Under the pieces are notes generated by a model that saw only the letters and a program-made list of their open reading frames with translations, made no database searches and was not told the origin of the DNA. A stretch of 64,000 nt of DNA from Streptomyces sp. A1136 (GTDB lineage Bacteria > Actinomycetota > Actinomycetes > Streptomycetales > Streptomycetaceae), in contig NZ_SSBJ01000007.1 of NCBI RefSeq assembly GCF_004795055.1, positions 206,293 through 270,292 on the forward strand. Direction: 5' to 3'. A program made the translations under genes and the position numbers. Below, in pieces: positions 27,112-36,635 of this stretch (within the stretch, counting starts at the first letter, position 1; the number at the start of each line of letters is the position of its first letter).

Positions 27112-27213
27112 CGGACCACGCGGTGAGCCGGACGGCGCGGTGACCGACACGCGGTGACGGATCACGCCGTGAGTCGGACCCCGCGATGAGTCGGACTACG
27201 CGGTGAGCCGGTC
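27088..27213. repeat. Degenerate 15-17-bp tandem repeats across two convergent gene ends
   Basis: About eight imperfect copies of GCGGTGAGCCGGAC-like units occur here (GCGGTGAGCTGGACG, GCGGTGAGCCGGACGGC, GCCGTGAGTCGGACCCC, GCGATGAGTCGGACTAC and others). The array includes the stop codons of both the GNAT gene and the convergent cysteine hydrolase gene. Confidence 0.7.
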
Positions 27214-27801
27214 CCGGGCCGCCGCGAGGACCTGCGCCGTGGTGACGACGCGGGCGAAGCCGCCGCCGTGGAGGTTGACGGCGGTGGCCGTCGCCAGCTC
27301 GTCGGCGCTCAGGCGGGTGCCGGCCGGGCCCGCGAGGTCGAAGGTGTGGGTGGCGTCCAGGGGGACGAGGACGTCGTAGCCGAGGTTCCCCGCCATCCGG
27401 GCGGTGGTCTCGACGCACATGTTGGTCTGGATGCCGGCGAGCACCAGCTGTCCGATGCCCCGGGCGGTGAGCCATTCGGCCAGGTCGGGGGTGCCGTAGA
27501 AGGACGAGTTCACCGTCTTCGTGATGTGTAGCGCGGCCGCCTCGCGGCGCTCCTCGACGAAGTCCTTGAACGCGTGGCCGGGCTGGTCGGGGGCGAGGAC
27601 GGAGCCGCTTCGCGAGGAGGCGTGCCGGACCAGCACCACCGGGCGCCCGGACCGCTGCCAGGCGTCCATCAGGGCGGCCGTGTTCGCCTCGGCGGCCGGG
27701 TTGTTGCGCGGCCCCCAGAAGGCCTCGTCGTCGAAGCCCTTCTGCACGTCGATGACCAGCAGGGCGCTGTTCGGGGCGATCTCGATCTCGTTCGTCGTCA
27801 T
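27196..27801 (-). CDS. Isochorismatase-family cysteine hydrolase
   Basis: The 201-residue protein has the family triad: Asp in VIDVQKGF, Lys in ITKTVNSSF and Cys in IQTNMCVET, with a non-proline cis-peptide region before the Cys. Such enzymes hydrolyse nicotinamide, N-carbamoyl amides, ureides or isochorismate; the substrate is not fixed by sequence. It starts at the ATG at 27801 and is divergent from the GlxA-type regulator, which is a common pairing for AraC regulators with amidase domains. Confidence 0.92.
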   Translation of the reverse strand: MTTNEIEIAPNSALLVIDVQKGFDDEAFWGPRNNPAAEANTAALMDAWQRSGRPVVLVRHASSRSGSVLAPDQPGHAFKDFVEERREAAALHITKTVNSSFYGTPDLAEWLTARGIGQLVLAGIQTNMCVETTARMAGNLGYDVLVPLDATHTFDLAGPAGTRLSADELATATAVNLHGGGFARVVTTAQVLAAARDRLTA

Positions 27802-27912
27802 GGCTCCATCGTGTCCGCGCCGGCCCCGCGCCGACAGGGCCGGCGGCGCCCCGAACCGATGAGATCCTGCCAGGTTGGCAGCCATGGGCACGGACTCTGC
27901 GACGATCGGGGC

Positions 27913-28899
27913 ATGCAGCGCGTCGCGATCGTCATCCAGCCCGGCATCAGGGCCTTCGACCTCGCCGTCATCACCGAGGTCTGGGGTCCCGACCGCAGCC
28001 GCTCCGGGGTCCCGCCCTTCGAACTGCGCCGTTGCGCGTCGACGCCCGATCCGGTGGCCCTTCCCGGCGGGATCACGCTCACCCCCGACCGGGGCCTCGA
28101 CTGGCTCGCCGAGGCCGACCTGGTCGTCGTACCGGCGCTCGCGGAGCCCGACGACCCGAGCCCCGGGCCGGTCCTGGCCGCCTTGCGGGAGGCGCACGCC
28201 CGGGGCGTGCCGGTGGCCGCGCTGTGCGCCGGGGCGTTCGTCCTGGCCGAGGCGGGGCTGCTGGAGGGCCGCCGCGCGGTGACGCACTGGTGGCTGGCCC
28301 CGCGGCTGGCCGCCCGCTACCCCGGCACCCTGGTGGAGGAGGCACCGCTGTACGTGGAGGACGGAGGTATCTGGACCTCCGCCGGAGTGGCCTCCGGCAT
28401 CGACCTGTGCCTGCACCTGGTGCGCGAGGCCCACGGCGCGGAGGTCGCCGCCGCGGTCGCCCGCTCCATGGTGACGGGCCCCTTCCGCACCGGGGACCAC
28501 GCCCAGTACCTCGACCGGCCCACCCCGGCCGCCGACCGCACCGCGGAGGCGCTGGCAGCCGTACGGGAGCGGGCGCTGCGGCGGCTGCACGAACCGCTGG
28601 ACGTGGCCACCCTGGCCGGCTGGGCGGGGATGTCGCCGCGCTCCTTCGCCCGGCACTTCGCCGCCGCGACGGGCACCACCCCGCACAAGTGGCTGCTCGG
28701 CCACCGCCTCGACGCGGCCCGTCGACTGCTGGAGCGCACGGACCATCCGGTCCCCGAGGTGGCCCGCCGGGCCGGGTTCGCGAGCGAGGTCACCTTCCGC
28801 CAGCACTTCACCGCCCACGTCGGGCAGAGTCCGCGCGCCTACCGTGCGGCGGCGGCCGCCATCCCAAATCATCGCGACAGTGTTAGAAATGGCTCATGA
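27913..28899 (+). CDS. GlxA-family AraC transcriptional regulator (DJ-1/PfpI + HTH)
   Basis: The 328-residue protein has an N-terminal DJ-1/PfpI-like domain (about 1-190: VAIVIQPGIRAFDLAVITEVWG; ALCAGAFVLAEAGLLEGRRAVTHW, where the Cys sits in the nucleophile-elbow position) and two C-terminal AraC helix-turn-helix motifs (about 215-315: LDVATLAGWAGMSPRSFARHFAAATGTTPHKWLL; VPEVARRAGFASEVTFRQHF). It probably controls the divergent cysteine hydrolase. Its stop overlaps the start of the SpoIIE phosphatase gene by ATGA, so it may also act with that signalling protein. Confidence 0.92.
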   Translation: MQRVAIVIQPGIRAFDLAVITEVWGPDRSRSGVPPFELRRCASTPDPVALPGGITLTPDRGLDWLAEADLVVVPALAEPDDPSPGPVLAALREAHARGVPVAALCAGAFVLAEAGLLEGRRAVTHWWLAPRLAARYPGTLVEEAPLYVEDGGIWTSAGVASGIDLCLHLVREAHGAEVAAAVARSMVTGPFRTGDHAQYLDRPTPAADRTAEALAAVRERALRRLHEPLDVATLAGWAGMSPRSFARHFAAATGTTPHKWLLGHRLDAARRLLERTDHPVPEVARRAGFASEVTFRQHFTAHVGQSPRAYRAAAAAIPNHRDSVRNGS

Positions 28900-31688
28900 C
28901 CGGACGTTCGGGTCGACCCAGGGGATCGCCGCCGGCGGGCCGCCCCTCGGGCCTGCTCGCGCGCTTCGCGCACTTTCCCGGGAGCGTCGCGGGCCAGGTG
29001 TTCCTGCTACAGGCCGTGATCGTGCTGGTGCTGATCACGGCGGCCACGCTGGCCCTGGTGTTCCAGTCCCGGTACGACAGCGACCGCGACGCCCGCAACC
29101 GTTCGCTCGCGGCCGCCGAGGCCTTCGCCCATGCTCCCGGCCTGACCGCCGCGCTGCGCTCGCCAGACCCGTCGGCCGAGCTCCAACCCTTGGCCGACGC
29201 CGCCCGACGCGCCTCCGGGATCGACTTCATCGCCGTGCTGAGCAAGGACGGCGTCCGCTACACCGACGCCCGGCCCGATCTCATCGGCAAGCGCGCGACC
29301 GGTGACCTCTCGCGCGCGCAGCACGGGGAGGCGTTCACCGAGGCATTCAAGGGCGCCCCCAGCGACGCGGTGCGCGCGGTGGTCCCCGTACGGGACTCCT
29401 CGGGGGCCGTCGTGGGACTGGTGTCCACCGGCATCGAGATCGCGAACGTCGGGGAGGTGGTCGGCAAGCAGTTGCCCCTGCTCCTCGGCGCGGCGGCGGG
29501 CGCCCTGCTGTTGGGCACCGGCGGCGCGGCACTGGTCAGCCGCAGGCTGCGGCGTCAGACCCGGGGCCTGGGCGAAGCCGAGATGACCCGGATGAACGAG
29601 CACCACGAAGCGGTCCTGCACGCCGTGCGCGAGGGCGTGCTGATCATCGGCGCGGACCACCGGCTGGTCCTGGCCAACGACGAGGCTCGGCGGCTGCTGA
29701 ACCTGCCCCCGGACGCCGAACAGCGGCACGTCACCGACCTCGGTCTGGACCCCCGGACGGCGGACCTGCTCGTCTCCGGACGGACCGTCACGGACGAGGT
29801 CCACCTCTCGGGGGACCGCCTCCTCGCCGTCAACGTGCGGCCCACCAAGCCGTACCGGGGCATGCCGTCCGGCAGCGTCATGACGCTGCGCGACTCCACC
29901 GAGCTGGCCGCGCTCTCCGGCCGCGCCGACGTGGCCCGCGGGCGGCTCCAGCTGCTGTACGACGCGGGGGTGCGGATCGGTACCACCCTGGACGTGGTGC
30001 GCACGGCCGAGGAGCTGTCGGAGGTGGCCGTTCCGCGGTTCGCGGACTTCGTCACCGTCGAGCTGCTGGAACCGGTGCTGCACGGCGAGGAACCCTCGAC
30101 GCTGTCGGGCGTGTACACCGAGATGCGCCGGGCGGCGATGAGCGGGGTCCGCTCCGACCAGCCGTTGCAGCCGGTCGGCGAGATCATCCGGTTCGTGGTG
30201 CCGACCGCCCCGATGGCCGCGGCCCTGGCCGCCGGACGGGCGGTGCTGGCGGCGGATCTGAACACCGCCTTCGGCTGGCGGGCCCAGGACTCCGAGGGCA
30301 CCCGGCTGGCGCTGGAGTACGGGCTGCACTCGCTGATCTCGGTGCCGTTGCAGGCGCGCGGCGTGGTGCTGGGCATGGCCAACTTCTGGCGGGCCGACAC
30401 CCCGGACGCCTTCGACGAGGAGGACCTGTCCTTCGCCGAGGAGTTGGGGGCGCGCGCGGCCGTCTCGATCGACAACGCCCGCCGTTTCACCCGCGAGCAC
30501 GCCACGGCGGTGACGCTCCAGCGCAGCCTGCTGCCCCGGGTGTTGCCGGAGCTGAGCGCGGTGGACGTCGCGTTCCGCTACCTGCCCGCGCAGGCGGGGG
30601 TGGGTGGCGACTGGTTCGACGTGATCCCGTTGCCGGGCGCCCGGGTGGCGCTGGTGGTCGGCGACGTGGTCGGGCACGGGGTGCACGCCGCGGCGACGAT
30701 GGGCCGGCTGCGCACCGCCGTGCACAACTTCTCGACGCTGGACCTGCCGCCCGACGAGTTGCTGGGGCACCTGGACGAGCTGATCGACCGGATCGACCGG
30801 GACGAGACCGGCTCCGCCGGGGAGTCCGGGGACGGGGGCGACGATCCGGCCGGCGTCACCGGCGCGACCTGCCTGTACGCCGTCTACGACCCGGTCTCCG
30901 GCCGCTGCTCGGTGGCGAGCGCGGGGCATCCCGGCCCCGCGCTCGTCCACCCGGACGGCCGGGTGGAGTTCCCCGAACTGCCGACAGGGCTGCCGCTGGG
31001 CGTGGGCGGGATGCCTTTCGAGACGGCCGAGCTGCGGCTGCCGGAGGGCAGCCGGCTCGCCCTGTTCACGGACGGGTTGCTGGAGGACCGCGACCGCGAC
31101 TTCGACACCGGACTGGAGCTGCTCGAGGGGGCGCTGTCGGCCACCGGGCGCACCCCGGAGCAGGCGTGTGCGGACGTGTTGGCGGCGCTGCTGTTCCCCT
31201 CGCCCAGCGACGACATCGCCCTGCTGGTCGCCGACACCCGGCTGCTGGACGCGGACCGGATCGCGGAATGGGAGGTGCCGGACGACCCGGTGGCCGTCTC
31301 GCGGGTGCGCAACGCCGGTTCGGCGCAGCTCCAGGCCTGGGGGCTGGAGGAGATCGCGTTCACCGCGGAGCTGATCCTCAGCGAGCTGGTCACCAACGCC
31401 ATCCGGTACGGCTCCGAGCCCATCCGGGTGCGGCTGTTGCGCGACCGCAGCCTGATCTGCGAGGTGTCCGACGGCAGCAGCACCTCCCCGCACCTGCGGT
31501 ACGCGGCCTCCACGGACGAGGGCGGTCGCGGCCTGTTCCTGGTCGCGCAGTACGCCGAACGGTGGGGCACCCGTTACACCGAGCGGGGGAAGGTCATCTG
31601 GGCGGAGCTGCCGCTGACGGGCGGCAGCGCGGAGCCGCTGGCGGCGCTCACCCTGGACCTGGACGAGCTGGAGGGCCTCGCCTGGTGA
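28896..31688 (+). CDS. Membrane sensor SpoIIE-type phosphatase with anti-sigma-like ATPase domain
   Basis: The 930-residue protein reads from the N-terminus: TM1 (about 33-56), a CitA/DcuS-like extracellular sensor (SKDGVRYTDARPDLIGK near 116-132), TM2 (about 193-214), a PAS domain (about 236-340), GAF (about 350-520), PP2C/SpoIIE phosphatase (VGGDWFDVIPLP, GDVVGHGVHAAATMGRLRTAV, LALFTDGLLE) and an HATPase_c domain (LILSELVTNAIRYG, EGGRGLFLVAQYA). It likely dephosphorylates an anti-anti-sigma factor and may also carry the switch kinase itself. It overlaps the GlxA-type regulator gene. The second SpoIIE gene points at it from the other side. Confidence 0.92.
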   Translation: MTGRSGRPRGSPPAGRPSGLLARFAHFPGSVAGQVFLLQAVIVLVLITAATLALVFQSRYDSDRDARNRSLAAAEAFAHAPGLTAALRSPDPSAELQPLADAARRASGIDFIAVLSKDGVRYTDARPDLIGKRATGDLSRAQHGEAFTEAFKGAPSDAVRAVVPVRDSSGAVVGLVSTGIEIANVGEVVGKQLPLLLGAAAGALLLGTGGAALVSRRLRRQTRGLGEAEMTRMNEHHEAVLHAVREGVLIIGADHRLVLANDEARRLLNLPPDAEQRHVTDLGLDPRTADLLVSGRTVTDEVHLSGDRLLAVNVRPTKPYRGMPSGSVMTLRDSTELAALSGRADVARGRLQLLYDAGVRIGTTLDVVRTAEELSEVAVPRFADFVTVELLEPVLHGEEPSTLSGVYTEMRRAAMSGVRSDQPLQPVGEIIRFVVPTAPMAAALAAGRAVLAADLNTAFGWRAQDSEGTRLALEYGLHSLISVPLQARGVVLGMANFWRADTPDAFDEEDLSFAEELGARAAVSIDNARRFTREHATAVTLQRSLLPRVLPELSAVDVAFRYLPAQAGVGGDWFDVIPLPGARVALVVGDVVGHGVHAAATMGRLRTAVHNFSTLDLPPDELLGHLDELIDRIDRDETGSAGESGDGGDDPAGVTGATCLYAVYDPVSGRCSVASAGHPGPALVHPDGRVEFPELPTGLPLGVGGMPFETAELRLPEGSRLALFTDGLLEDRDRDFDTGLELLEGALSATGRTPEQACADVLAALLFPSPSDDIALLVADTRLLDADRIAEWEVPDDPVAVSRVRNAGSAQLQAWGLEEIAFTAELILSELVTNAIRYGSEPIRVRLLRDRSLICEVSDGSSTSPHLRYAASTDEGGRGLFLVAQYAERWGTRYTERGKVIWAELPLTGGSAEPLAALTLDLDELEGLAW

Positions 31689-31777
31689 CGGGCGGGGCGA
31701 CCGGGCCCGGCGACACGCGCCCCGGACACCCCCGGCCGGCGCGGCCCCGACCGCCGGGAGGGGCCGACCGCCGGGCC

Positions 31778-33880
31778 CTACGAGGCCACCGTGCGGGCCA
31801 GGAGGACCGCCACGTCGTCCTGCGGCGCGCTCGGCAGGAGCCGTTCGAGCACCTCGTCGCACAGCTGCTCCAGCGGCATACCGGGCTGCGCCAGGGCCCG
31901 CGCCAGCCGTCCGAGTCCCTGGTCCAGGTCCCGGTCGCGGGTCTCGATCAGCCCGTCGGTGTAGAGCGCCAGGAGGCTGCCGGGCGGCAGCGGCACCTCC
32001 TCGGTCCGGAAGTCCGTGCCGCCCGCCCCGAGCGGGGTCCCGGGCGGTCCGTCCAGGAACGTCACCGTGCCCGTGGCGCCGACCACGGCGGGCGGCGGGT
32101 GCCCGGCACGGGCGATCACGCAGCCGCCGGCCGCCGGGTCGTGCACGGCGTACACGCAGGTCGCCATCTCGTCCTCGCCGAGGTCCGCCACCGCGGCGTC
32201 CAGCGAGCGCAGCATCCGCTCGGGCGGCACGTCGTGGCGTGCGAGGGTGCGCACGGCCGTGCGGAGCTGACCCATGACGGCCGCCGCGTGGATGCCGTGG
32301 CCCATCACGTCACCGATGACCAGTCCGGTCCTACCCCGGGGCAACTGGATGACGTCGAACCAGTCGCCGCCGACGTCGTGCGCGCTGGCGGGGCGGTAAC
32401 GGCCGGTCAGTTCGAGGCCGGTGACCACCGGCAGGGCGCTGTTGGTGAGGCTGCGCTGGAGGGTGAGGGCCGCCCGCCGCTGGGAGGTGTACATGCGGGC
32501 GTTGTCGATGTTGAGTGCCGCTCGGGCCACCAGCTCGTCGACCAGGACGCAGTCCTGTTCGTCGAAGGGCTCGCGCTCGCGCAGCCGGGTCACGGTGACC
32601 GCGCCGAGGACGGTGCCGCGCGCGACGAGCGGGACCAGCCGGGCCGACCCGAGCCCGGCCAGGTACCGGCGCAGCGGTTCGGCGCGCGCGTCGGTGATCA
32701 GCGCCGGGACGTCGGTGGCGTACAGGTTGATGGGCCGGCCTTCGGCGATGACCCGTTCGTATACGGTCCCGGCGGGGATGCGGAAGGTCTGGCCGGGTGC
32801 GAGGGCGGCCGTCGGCGCGGTGGGGTCGGGGAAGGTGACGGCGAGCCTGCGCAGCACCCCGCGGTTGGAGAACGCGGCGTCGTCGGGGCCGAGGACTGCT
32901 TCGAGGAGCTGTACGTCGGCGGAGTCGGCGAGTTGCGGCACCAGCAGGTCGACGGTTTCCCGGGCGGTCTGGTCGAGGTCCAGCGTCGTCCCGATGCGGG
33001 TGCCGGCCTCGGCGAGCAGGGCGAAGCGCCTGCGGGCCCGCTCGGCCTCCTGCTGCGCCCGCTGGCCCTCGGTGATGTCGATGAGGGAGGCGATCACGCC
33101 GAGGGGGCGGCCGCTCGGGTCGAGCAGCGGGGCGTAGGAGCAGGACCAGGTCCGGTCGTGGTGGGGGTCGGAGGGGGTGCGGCCGGTGCGGCGGACGTCG
33201 ACCACCGCGGTGCCCTGCTCCAGCACCTGCCGCATCGTCGCCTCCAGCGCGGCCGCGTTGACGCCGGGGACCACCTCGGTGAGGCGTTTGCCCAGGTGGG
33301 CGGCGGCGGACACGCCGTTCATCCGGGCCAGGGCATCGTTGACGCGCAGGAAGCGCAGGTCGGTGCCGAGGGTGGCGAGGCCGATCGGGGACTGGGTGAA
33401 CAGGCTCTGGAGGGCGGCGAGGGAGTCCCGCATGTGGAGGACCTCGGACGTCTCCACGGCGACCAGCATGGCGCCCGGACGGCCCTTCGGGTCCGCCGCG
33501 GGCACGATCCACATCTCCATCGTCACGCGGTGGCCGTCGCGGTGGCGCACCGGCAGGGTTCCGACGACCGTCTCGCCGGCCTGGACGCGGCGGGTCAGGT
33601 CCTCGGCCAGTTCGCGGTTGGCGTCGGGGACGAGGAGGTCGCTGCCGGGACGGCCGAGGATGTCCTCGGGACGGTGGCCGAGCAGGTCCCGGGCGGCCAG
33701 CGACCACTCCACGACGCGTCCGTCGGCGTCCTCGCGCCACAGGGCGATCGGCAGCAGCTCCCGCAGTACGCCCGCGTACCCGACGACGCCCGGCGGCTGA
33801 TCGGGTACCTCGCTCGTCAACCGGTAAGTGTCCAATGCACCGACCTCACCCCGAGGGGGCCTGTTTCCCTTCCGGTTCAC
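31778..33880 (-). CDS. PAS-PAS-GAF-SpoIIE phosphatase
   Basis: The 700-residue protein starts with GTG at 33880. It has two PAS domains (about 35-150 and 165-275; LLPIALWREDADGRVVEWS, SPIGLATLGTDLRFLRVNDALARMNG), a GAF domain (about 295-465) and a PP2C/SpoIIE phosphatase (VGGDWFDVIQLP, GDVMGHGIHAAAVMGQLRTAV, LLALYTDGLIETRD). There are no membrane segments and no HATPase domain, unlike the convergent neighbour. It is expected to dephosphorylate a STAS-type anti-anti-sigma factor in response to a cytosolic signal. The two genes end 89 bp apart. Confidence 0.92.
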   Translation of the reverse strand: MNRKGNRPPRGEVGALDTYRLTSEVPDQPPGVVGYAGVLRELLPIALWREDADGRVVEWSLAARDLLGHRPEDILGRPGSDLLVPDANRELAEDLTRRVQAGETVVGTLPVRHRDGHRVTMEMWIVPAADPKGRPGAMLVAVETSEVLHMRDSLAALQSLFTQSPIGLATLGTDLRFLRVNDALARMNGVSAAAHLGKRLTEVVPGVNAAALEATMRQVLEQGTAVVDVRRTGRTPSDPHHDRTWSCSYAPLLDPSGRPLGVIASLIDITEGQRAQQEAERARRRFALLAEAGTRIGTTLDLDQTARETVDLLVPQLADSADVQLLEAVLGPDDAAFSNRGVLRRLAVTFPDPTAPTAALAPGQTFRIPAGTVYERVIAEGRPINLYATDVPALITDARAEPLRRYLAGLGSARLVPLVARGTVLGAVTVTRLREREPFDEQDCVLVDELVARAALNIDNARMYTSQRRAALTLQRSLTNSALPVVTGLELTGRYRPASAHDVGGDWFDVIQLPRGRTGLVIGDVMGHGIHAAAVMGQLRTAVRTLARHDVPPERMLRSLDAAVADLGEDEMATCVYAVHDPAAGGCVIARAGHPPPAVVGATGTVTFLDGPPGTPLGAGGTDFRTEEVPLPPGSLLALYTDGLIETRDRDLDQGLGRLARALAQPGMPLEQLCDEVLERLLPSAPQDDVAVLLARTVAS

Positions 33881-33959
33881 CCTAGCCGAGTGCTCGTCGG
33901 GGGGCGCTGCGGTCGCCGTGCGGTGGACGGCCCGGGTCGGGGCCGTCCACCGGGGCGGG

Positions 33960-34442
33960 TCAGAAGTCGACCTGGACCCGCGCGTCGGCGCGGCCCACGG
34001 ACTCCAGCTCCCACGTCGTGCAGTAGAGGTCGCGGATGTACTCGATGTCGGCGTCCCGGGCCCTGGCCTCGGTCACCGGGTAGAGCACCGTCAGCTCGTA
34101 CGACTTCTCGCGGTTGATGTCACCCTCCTTGTCCCTCCATTGGCCGCGCCCTTCCTGGAGGGTCAGCCCGGCCGGGAAGCGGGGGGTGACGACGTCGGCT
34201 ATGAACTTGTCGAACTGCTCCTCGGTGATGGGCGGCTTGCCGTCGTGCCGGCCGGTGCCGAAGTAGAGGGTGGTGGAGACGTACGGTCTGCCCCGTCCCG
34301 TGGCCGCCTCCTGGCTCACCGTCGAGGCGGCGGCGGGCGATCGGAAGCCGGCGTTCGACGCCGGGCTTGACGAGCCGTAGAAGAGCACGGCCGCGGTGAG
34401 TACGGCGACGGCCGCGGGCATGGATATCCGAATGGGGCGCAT
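33960..34442 (-). CDS. Secreted DUF3574 protein
   Basis: The 160-residue product has a signal peptide (MRPIRISMPAAVAVLTAAVLF) and then the DUF3574 pattern: STTLYFGTGRHDG, ITEEQFDKFIADVVTPRFPAGLTL, GRGQWRDKEG, REKSYELTVLYP. The function of this family is not known. A single Cys remains in the mature part (LYCTTWELE). It lies between the SpoIIE gene and the ImmA operon on the same strand, 50 bp after the TPR gene's end in the other reading direction, and may have its own promoter. Confidence 0.85.
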   Translation of the reverse strand: MRPIRISMPAAVAVLTAAVLFYGSSSPASNAGFRSPAAASTVSQEAATGRGRPYVSTTLYFGTGRHDGKPPITEEQFDKFIADVVTPRFPAGLTLQEGRGQWRDKEGDINREKSYELTVLYPVTEARARDADIEYIRDLYCTTWELESVGRADARVQVDF

Positions 34443-34491
34443 GGGGTCCCTGTCTGTGATGGTCGTCCGTGATGGTCGTGGGGGGTTGGTT

Positions 34492-35424
34492 TCATGGGGT
34501 GCGCGCGGGCGCCGGGGCCGGGAGGCGCTCGCGCAGGAACACCGCCGCGTCGCGCAGGCTCGCGGGAACGCGGGGGGCCCGTCGCAGGAGGCGGGCCGTC
34601 CCGTGGAGCGACTCGACCGTCCGGGCGGAGCCGATGCGGGCGGCGCGGGGCGCGAGGTCGGTGATGAGGTCCTCCGCTTCGCTCCAGGCTCCGGCGCGGG
34701 CCTGCGCCGCGAGGAGTTCCGCGGCGAAGAGGTGGCGGTAGGAGGGGCCCGGCGCGGTGGCGGCCCGCCGCAGGAGGGGCAGGGCGCGGTCCCACCGGCG
34801 CAGCCGGGCCAGGACCCACCCCTGGTGGCCGGTCAGCTCGGCCTGGTCGATCCACCACGCCCAGTGCGGGTCGCGGCGGGACACGCCGTCCAGGAAGCGG
34901 CTCTGCGCCCGGGCGATCAGTTCCAGGGGCTCGCGGTGGGCGCCGAGCAGGGCGGTGGCGTGGGCCTGGCGGATCAGCACGAGGCTGCCGACGCGGGCGG
35001 GCAACGGCCGCGGCCCGGCGACGCGGGAGGCGGTCGCCAGGGCGGCGCGGGGGTGCCCGGTGTGGGTCTGGAGCATGCTGTGGTTCAGCCGCACCAGTCG
35101 GGCGGTCCAACGGTCGCCGCAGAGTTCCGCGAGGGCGAGGGCGTGGGCGTTGGCCCGGTGGGCGTGGCGGTGCAGGCCCGCGTCGAAGAGGATCCAGCCG
35201 ATGACCTCGGACAGCTCGGCCAGCGCCGCGATCCGGTCGCTGTCGTGGCCGCGCAGGCTCTCGGGCTCGGCGGTGAGTTCCCGGTGACGGCGTACGGCCT
35301 CGCGGACGGCGGGGACCGCGGCCCGCGCGCCGAGCGTGGCATCGAGGGTCACGAGCCGCTCCACGGCGCGGATCGCCTCCGCGGCGGGCGTCGCCCTCCG
35401 CGTGGCGGGCGCCCCGACGGTCAC
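34492..35424 (-). CDS. TPR-like helical repeat protein lacking an HTH
   Basis: The GTG at 35424 overlaps the stop of the membrane protein gene (GTGA). The 310 residues are almost all helical repeats (IAALAELSEVIGWILFDAGLHRHAHRANAHALALAELCGD; WVLARLRRWDRALPLLRRAA), resembling the C-terminal half of Streptomyces XRE-TPR regulators, but no helix-turn-helix precedes them. It may be the effector-binding half of a split regulator, sensing something and binding the ImmA protease or membrane partner. This is inference from the operon; no catalytic motif is present. Confidence 0.8.
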   Translation of the reverse strand: MTVGAPATRRATPAAEAIRAVERLVTLDATLGARAAVPAVREAVRRHRELTAEPESLRGHDSDRIAALAELSEVIGWILFDAGLHRHAHRANAHALALAELCGDRWTARLVRLNHSMLQTHTGHPRAALATASRVAGPRPLPARVGSLVLIRQAHATALLGAHREPLELIARAQSRFLDGVSRRDPHWAWWIDQAELTGHQGWVLARLRRWDRALPLLRRAATAPGPSYRHLFAAELLAAQARAGAWSEAEDLITDLAPRAARIGSARTVESLHGTARLLRRAPRVPASLRDAAVFLRERLPAPAPARTP

Positions 35425-36635
35425 CGGGTCACCGCCCACGCCTCGGGCCGGTGGCCGCTGCGGCCGAGGGCGGTGAAGGAGGCGGCGACCTCGGTCAGCC
35501 ATTCCACCTCGTCGCGGAAGTCCTCGCAGGGCGGCCGCGCGGGGATCTCCGGGGACTCCGTCTCCTCGGCCCGCTCCTCCGGGGCCCTGCTGAGGGCGGC
35601 GCACACCTGGAGGGCCTCGCCGAGGGGCGACGTCGGATCTTCGGGGAGACCGAGCGAGCGGGCGACCCGGGAGAAGTCCGCGAGCGAGAGCGAGGTGCGC
35701 AGGATCAGCTGCCCGTCGCGGATCTCGATCACGCGCCGGTAGAGGCTGTAGTGCAGGTCCATGGGCGGCAGGAGGTCCCGCACCCGGGAGCGGGGCGGGT
35801 CCAGCGCGATGTCCGGGGAGGCCCGGTGCAGGGCCGCCCACAGGGGGCGCAGACGGCGGTAGGCACGGTAGCTGCGACCCCAGGCCCGGGCGCGGGTGAG
35901 GCGGATGCCCCAGGCGGGGATGGTCCATCCGGTGATCTGGAGCAGCGCGCCGACGCTGCCGCAGGCCCACTGGACCGGGTCGAGGCCCGCTCCGTCGAAG
36001 TGCAGCCGGGTGCCGGCGATCTGGATGCCCCGGGTGACGCAGTAGACCAGGATGAGCGTGGCGCCGACGGTGACGGTCCGCATGCCGGCGGCGAGCCACT
36101 GGCGGTTGGCGACCTTGGTGAAGCCCACCGACAGCCGCACCGTCTCGGCCTGTCCCACGGCGCAGATGAGCAGGTAGAAGGACATGTACAGGGCGTAGCC
36201 GCCGTGGTGGATGCTCAGCAGGATCGTGGACGTCGCCGTGTCGGAGTGCGCCACCGGGCCGACGACGAAGGAGGAGGTCACGAGGACGCAGAGCGCGGCG
36301 CCGAAGAACAGGACCCGCCGGCGTGCCATCCGCCGGGCCTGCTCCGGGGGCGAGGACCAGTGGACGAGGACCACTTGCTGGGCGGCGGTGAGCACGACCA
36401 CCGCCACCTGGGTGATCAGCGAGGTGATGTTGGGGACGCCGAAGAACCCGGAGATGTGCAGCCGCAGTTGGTCCAGGTCGACCAGGAAGCTGATGCCGGA
36501 GCACAGGAAGTAGACGCACAGTGCCCACAGTGCGATGTCGTGCTTGCGGCGCACCAGGTCCGGGAGCCGGTAGGCGAAGGCGGCGAGACCGACGAAGGCG
36601 CAGATCCAGGCGAGGGCCGTGTAGACGGCGGTCAC
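35421..36635 (-). CDS. MAB_1171c-family putative transporter/membrane protein
   Basis: The 404-residue protein starts with GTG at 36635, overlapping the protease stop by 4 bp. About seven hydrophobic segments fill residues 1-245 (YTALAWICAFVGLAAFAY, ALWALCVYFLCSGISFLV, VAVVVLTAAQQVVLV, GAALCVLVTSSFVVGP and others). A cytosolic tail of about 155 residues follows (LYRRVIEIRDGQLILR...DFRDEVEWLTEVAASF). From memory this matches the MAB_1171c family, which commonly sits with ImmA/IrrE-type genes in actinobacteria and has no proven substrate. The three-gene coupling suggests one signalling device. Confidence 0.78.
   Translation of the reverse strand: MTAVYTALAWICAFVGLAAFAYRLPDLVRRKHDIALWALCVYFLCSGISFLVDLDQLRLHISGFFGVPNITSLITQVAVVVLTAAQQVVLVHWSSPPEQARRMARRRVLFFGAALCVLVTSSFVVGPVAHSDTATSTILLSIHHGGYALYMSFYLLICAVGQAETVRLSVGFTKVANRQWLAAGMRTVTVGATLILVYCVTRGIQIAGTRLHFDGAGLDPVQWACGSVGALLQITGWTIPAWGIRLTRARAWGRSYRAYRRLRPLWAALHRASPDIALDPPRSRVRDLLPPMDLHYSLYRRVIEIRDGQLILRTSLSLADFSRVARSLGLPEDPTSPLGEALQVCAALSRAPEERAEETESPEIPARPPCEDFRDEVEWLTEVAASFTALGRSGHRPEAWAVTR

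Noticed and set aside
31166..34117. A 983-codon plus-strand frame over the two SpoIIE genes
   Set aside because: Both strands already carry proteins with clear motifs here; this frame has only low-complexity composition.
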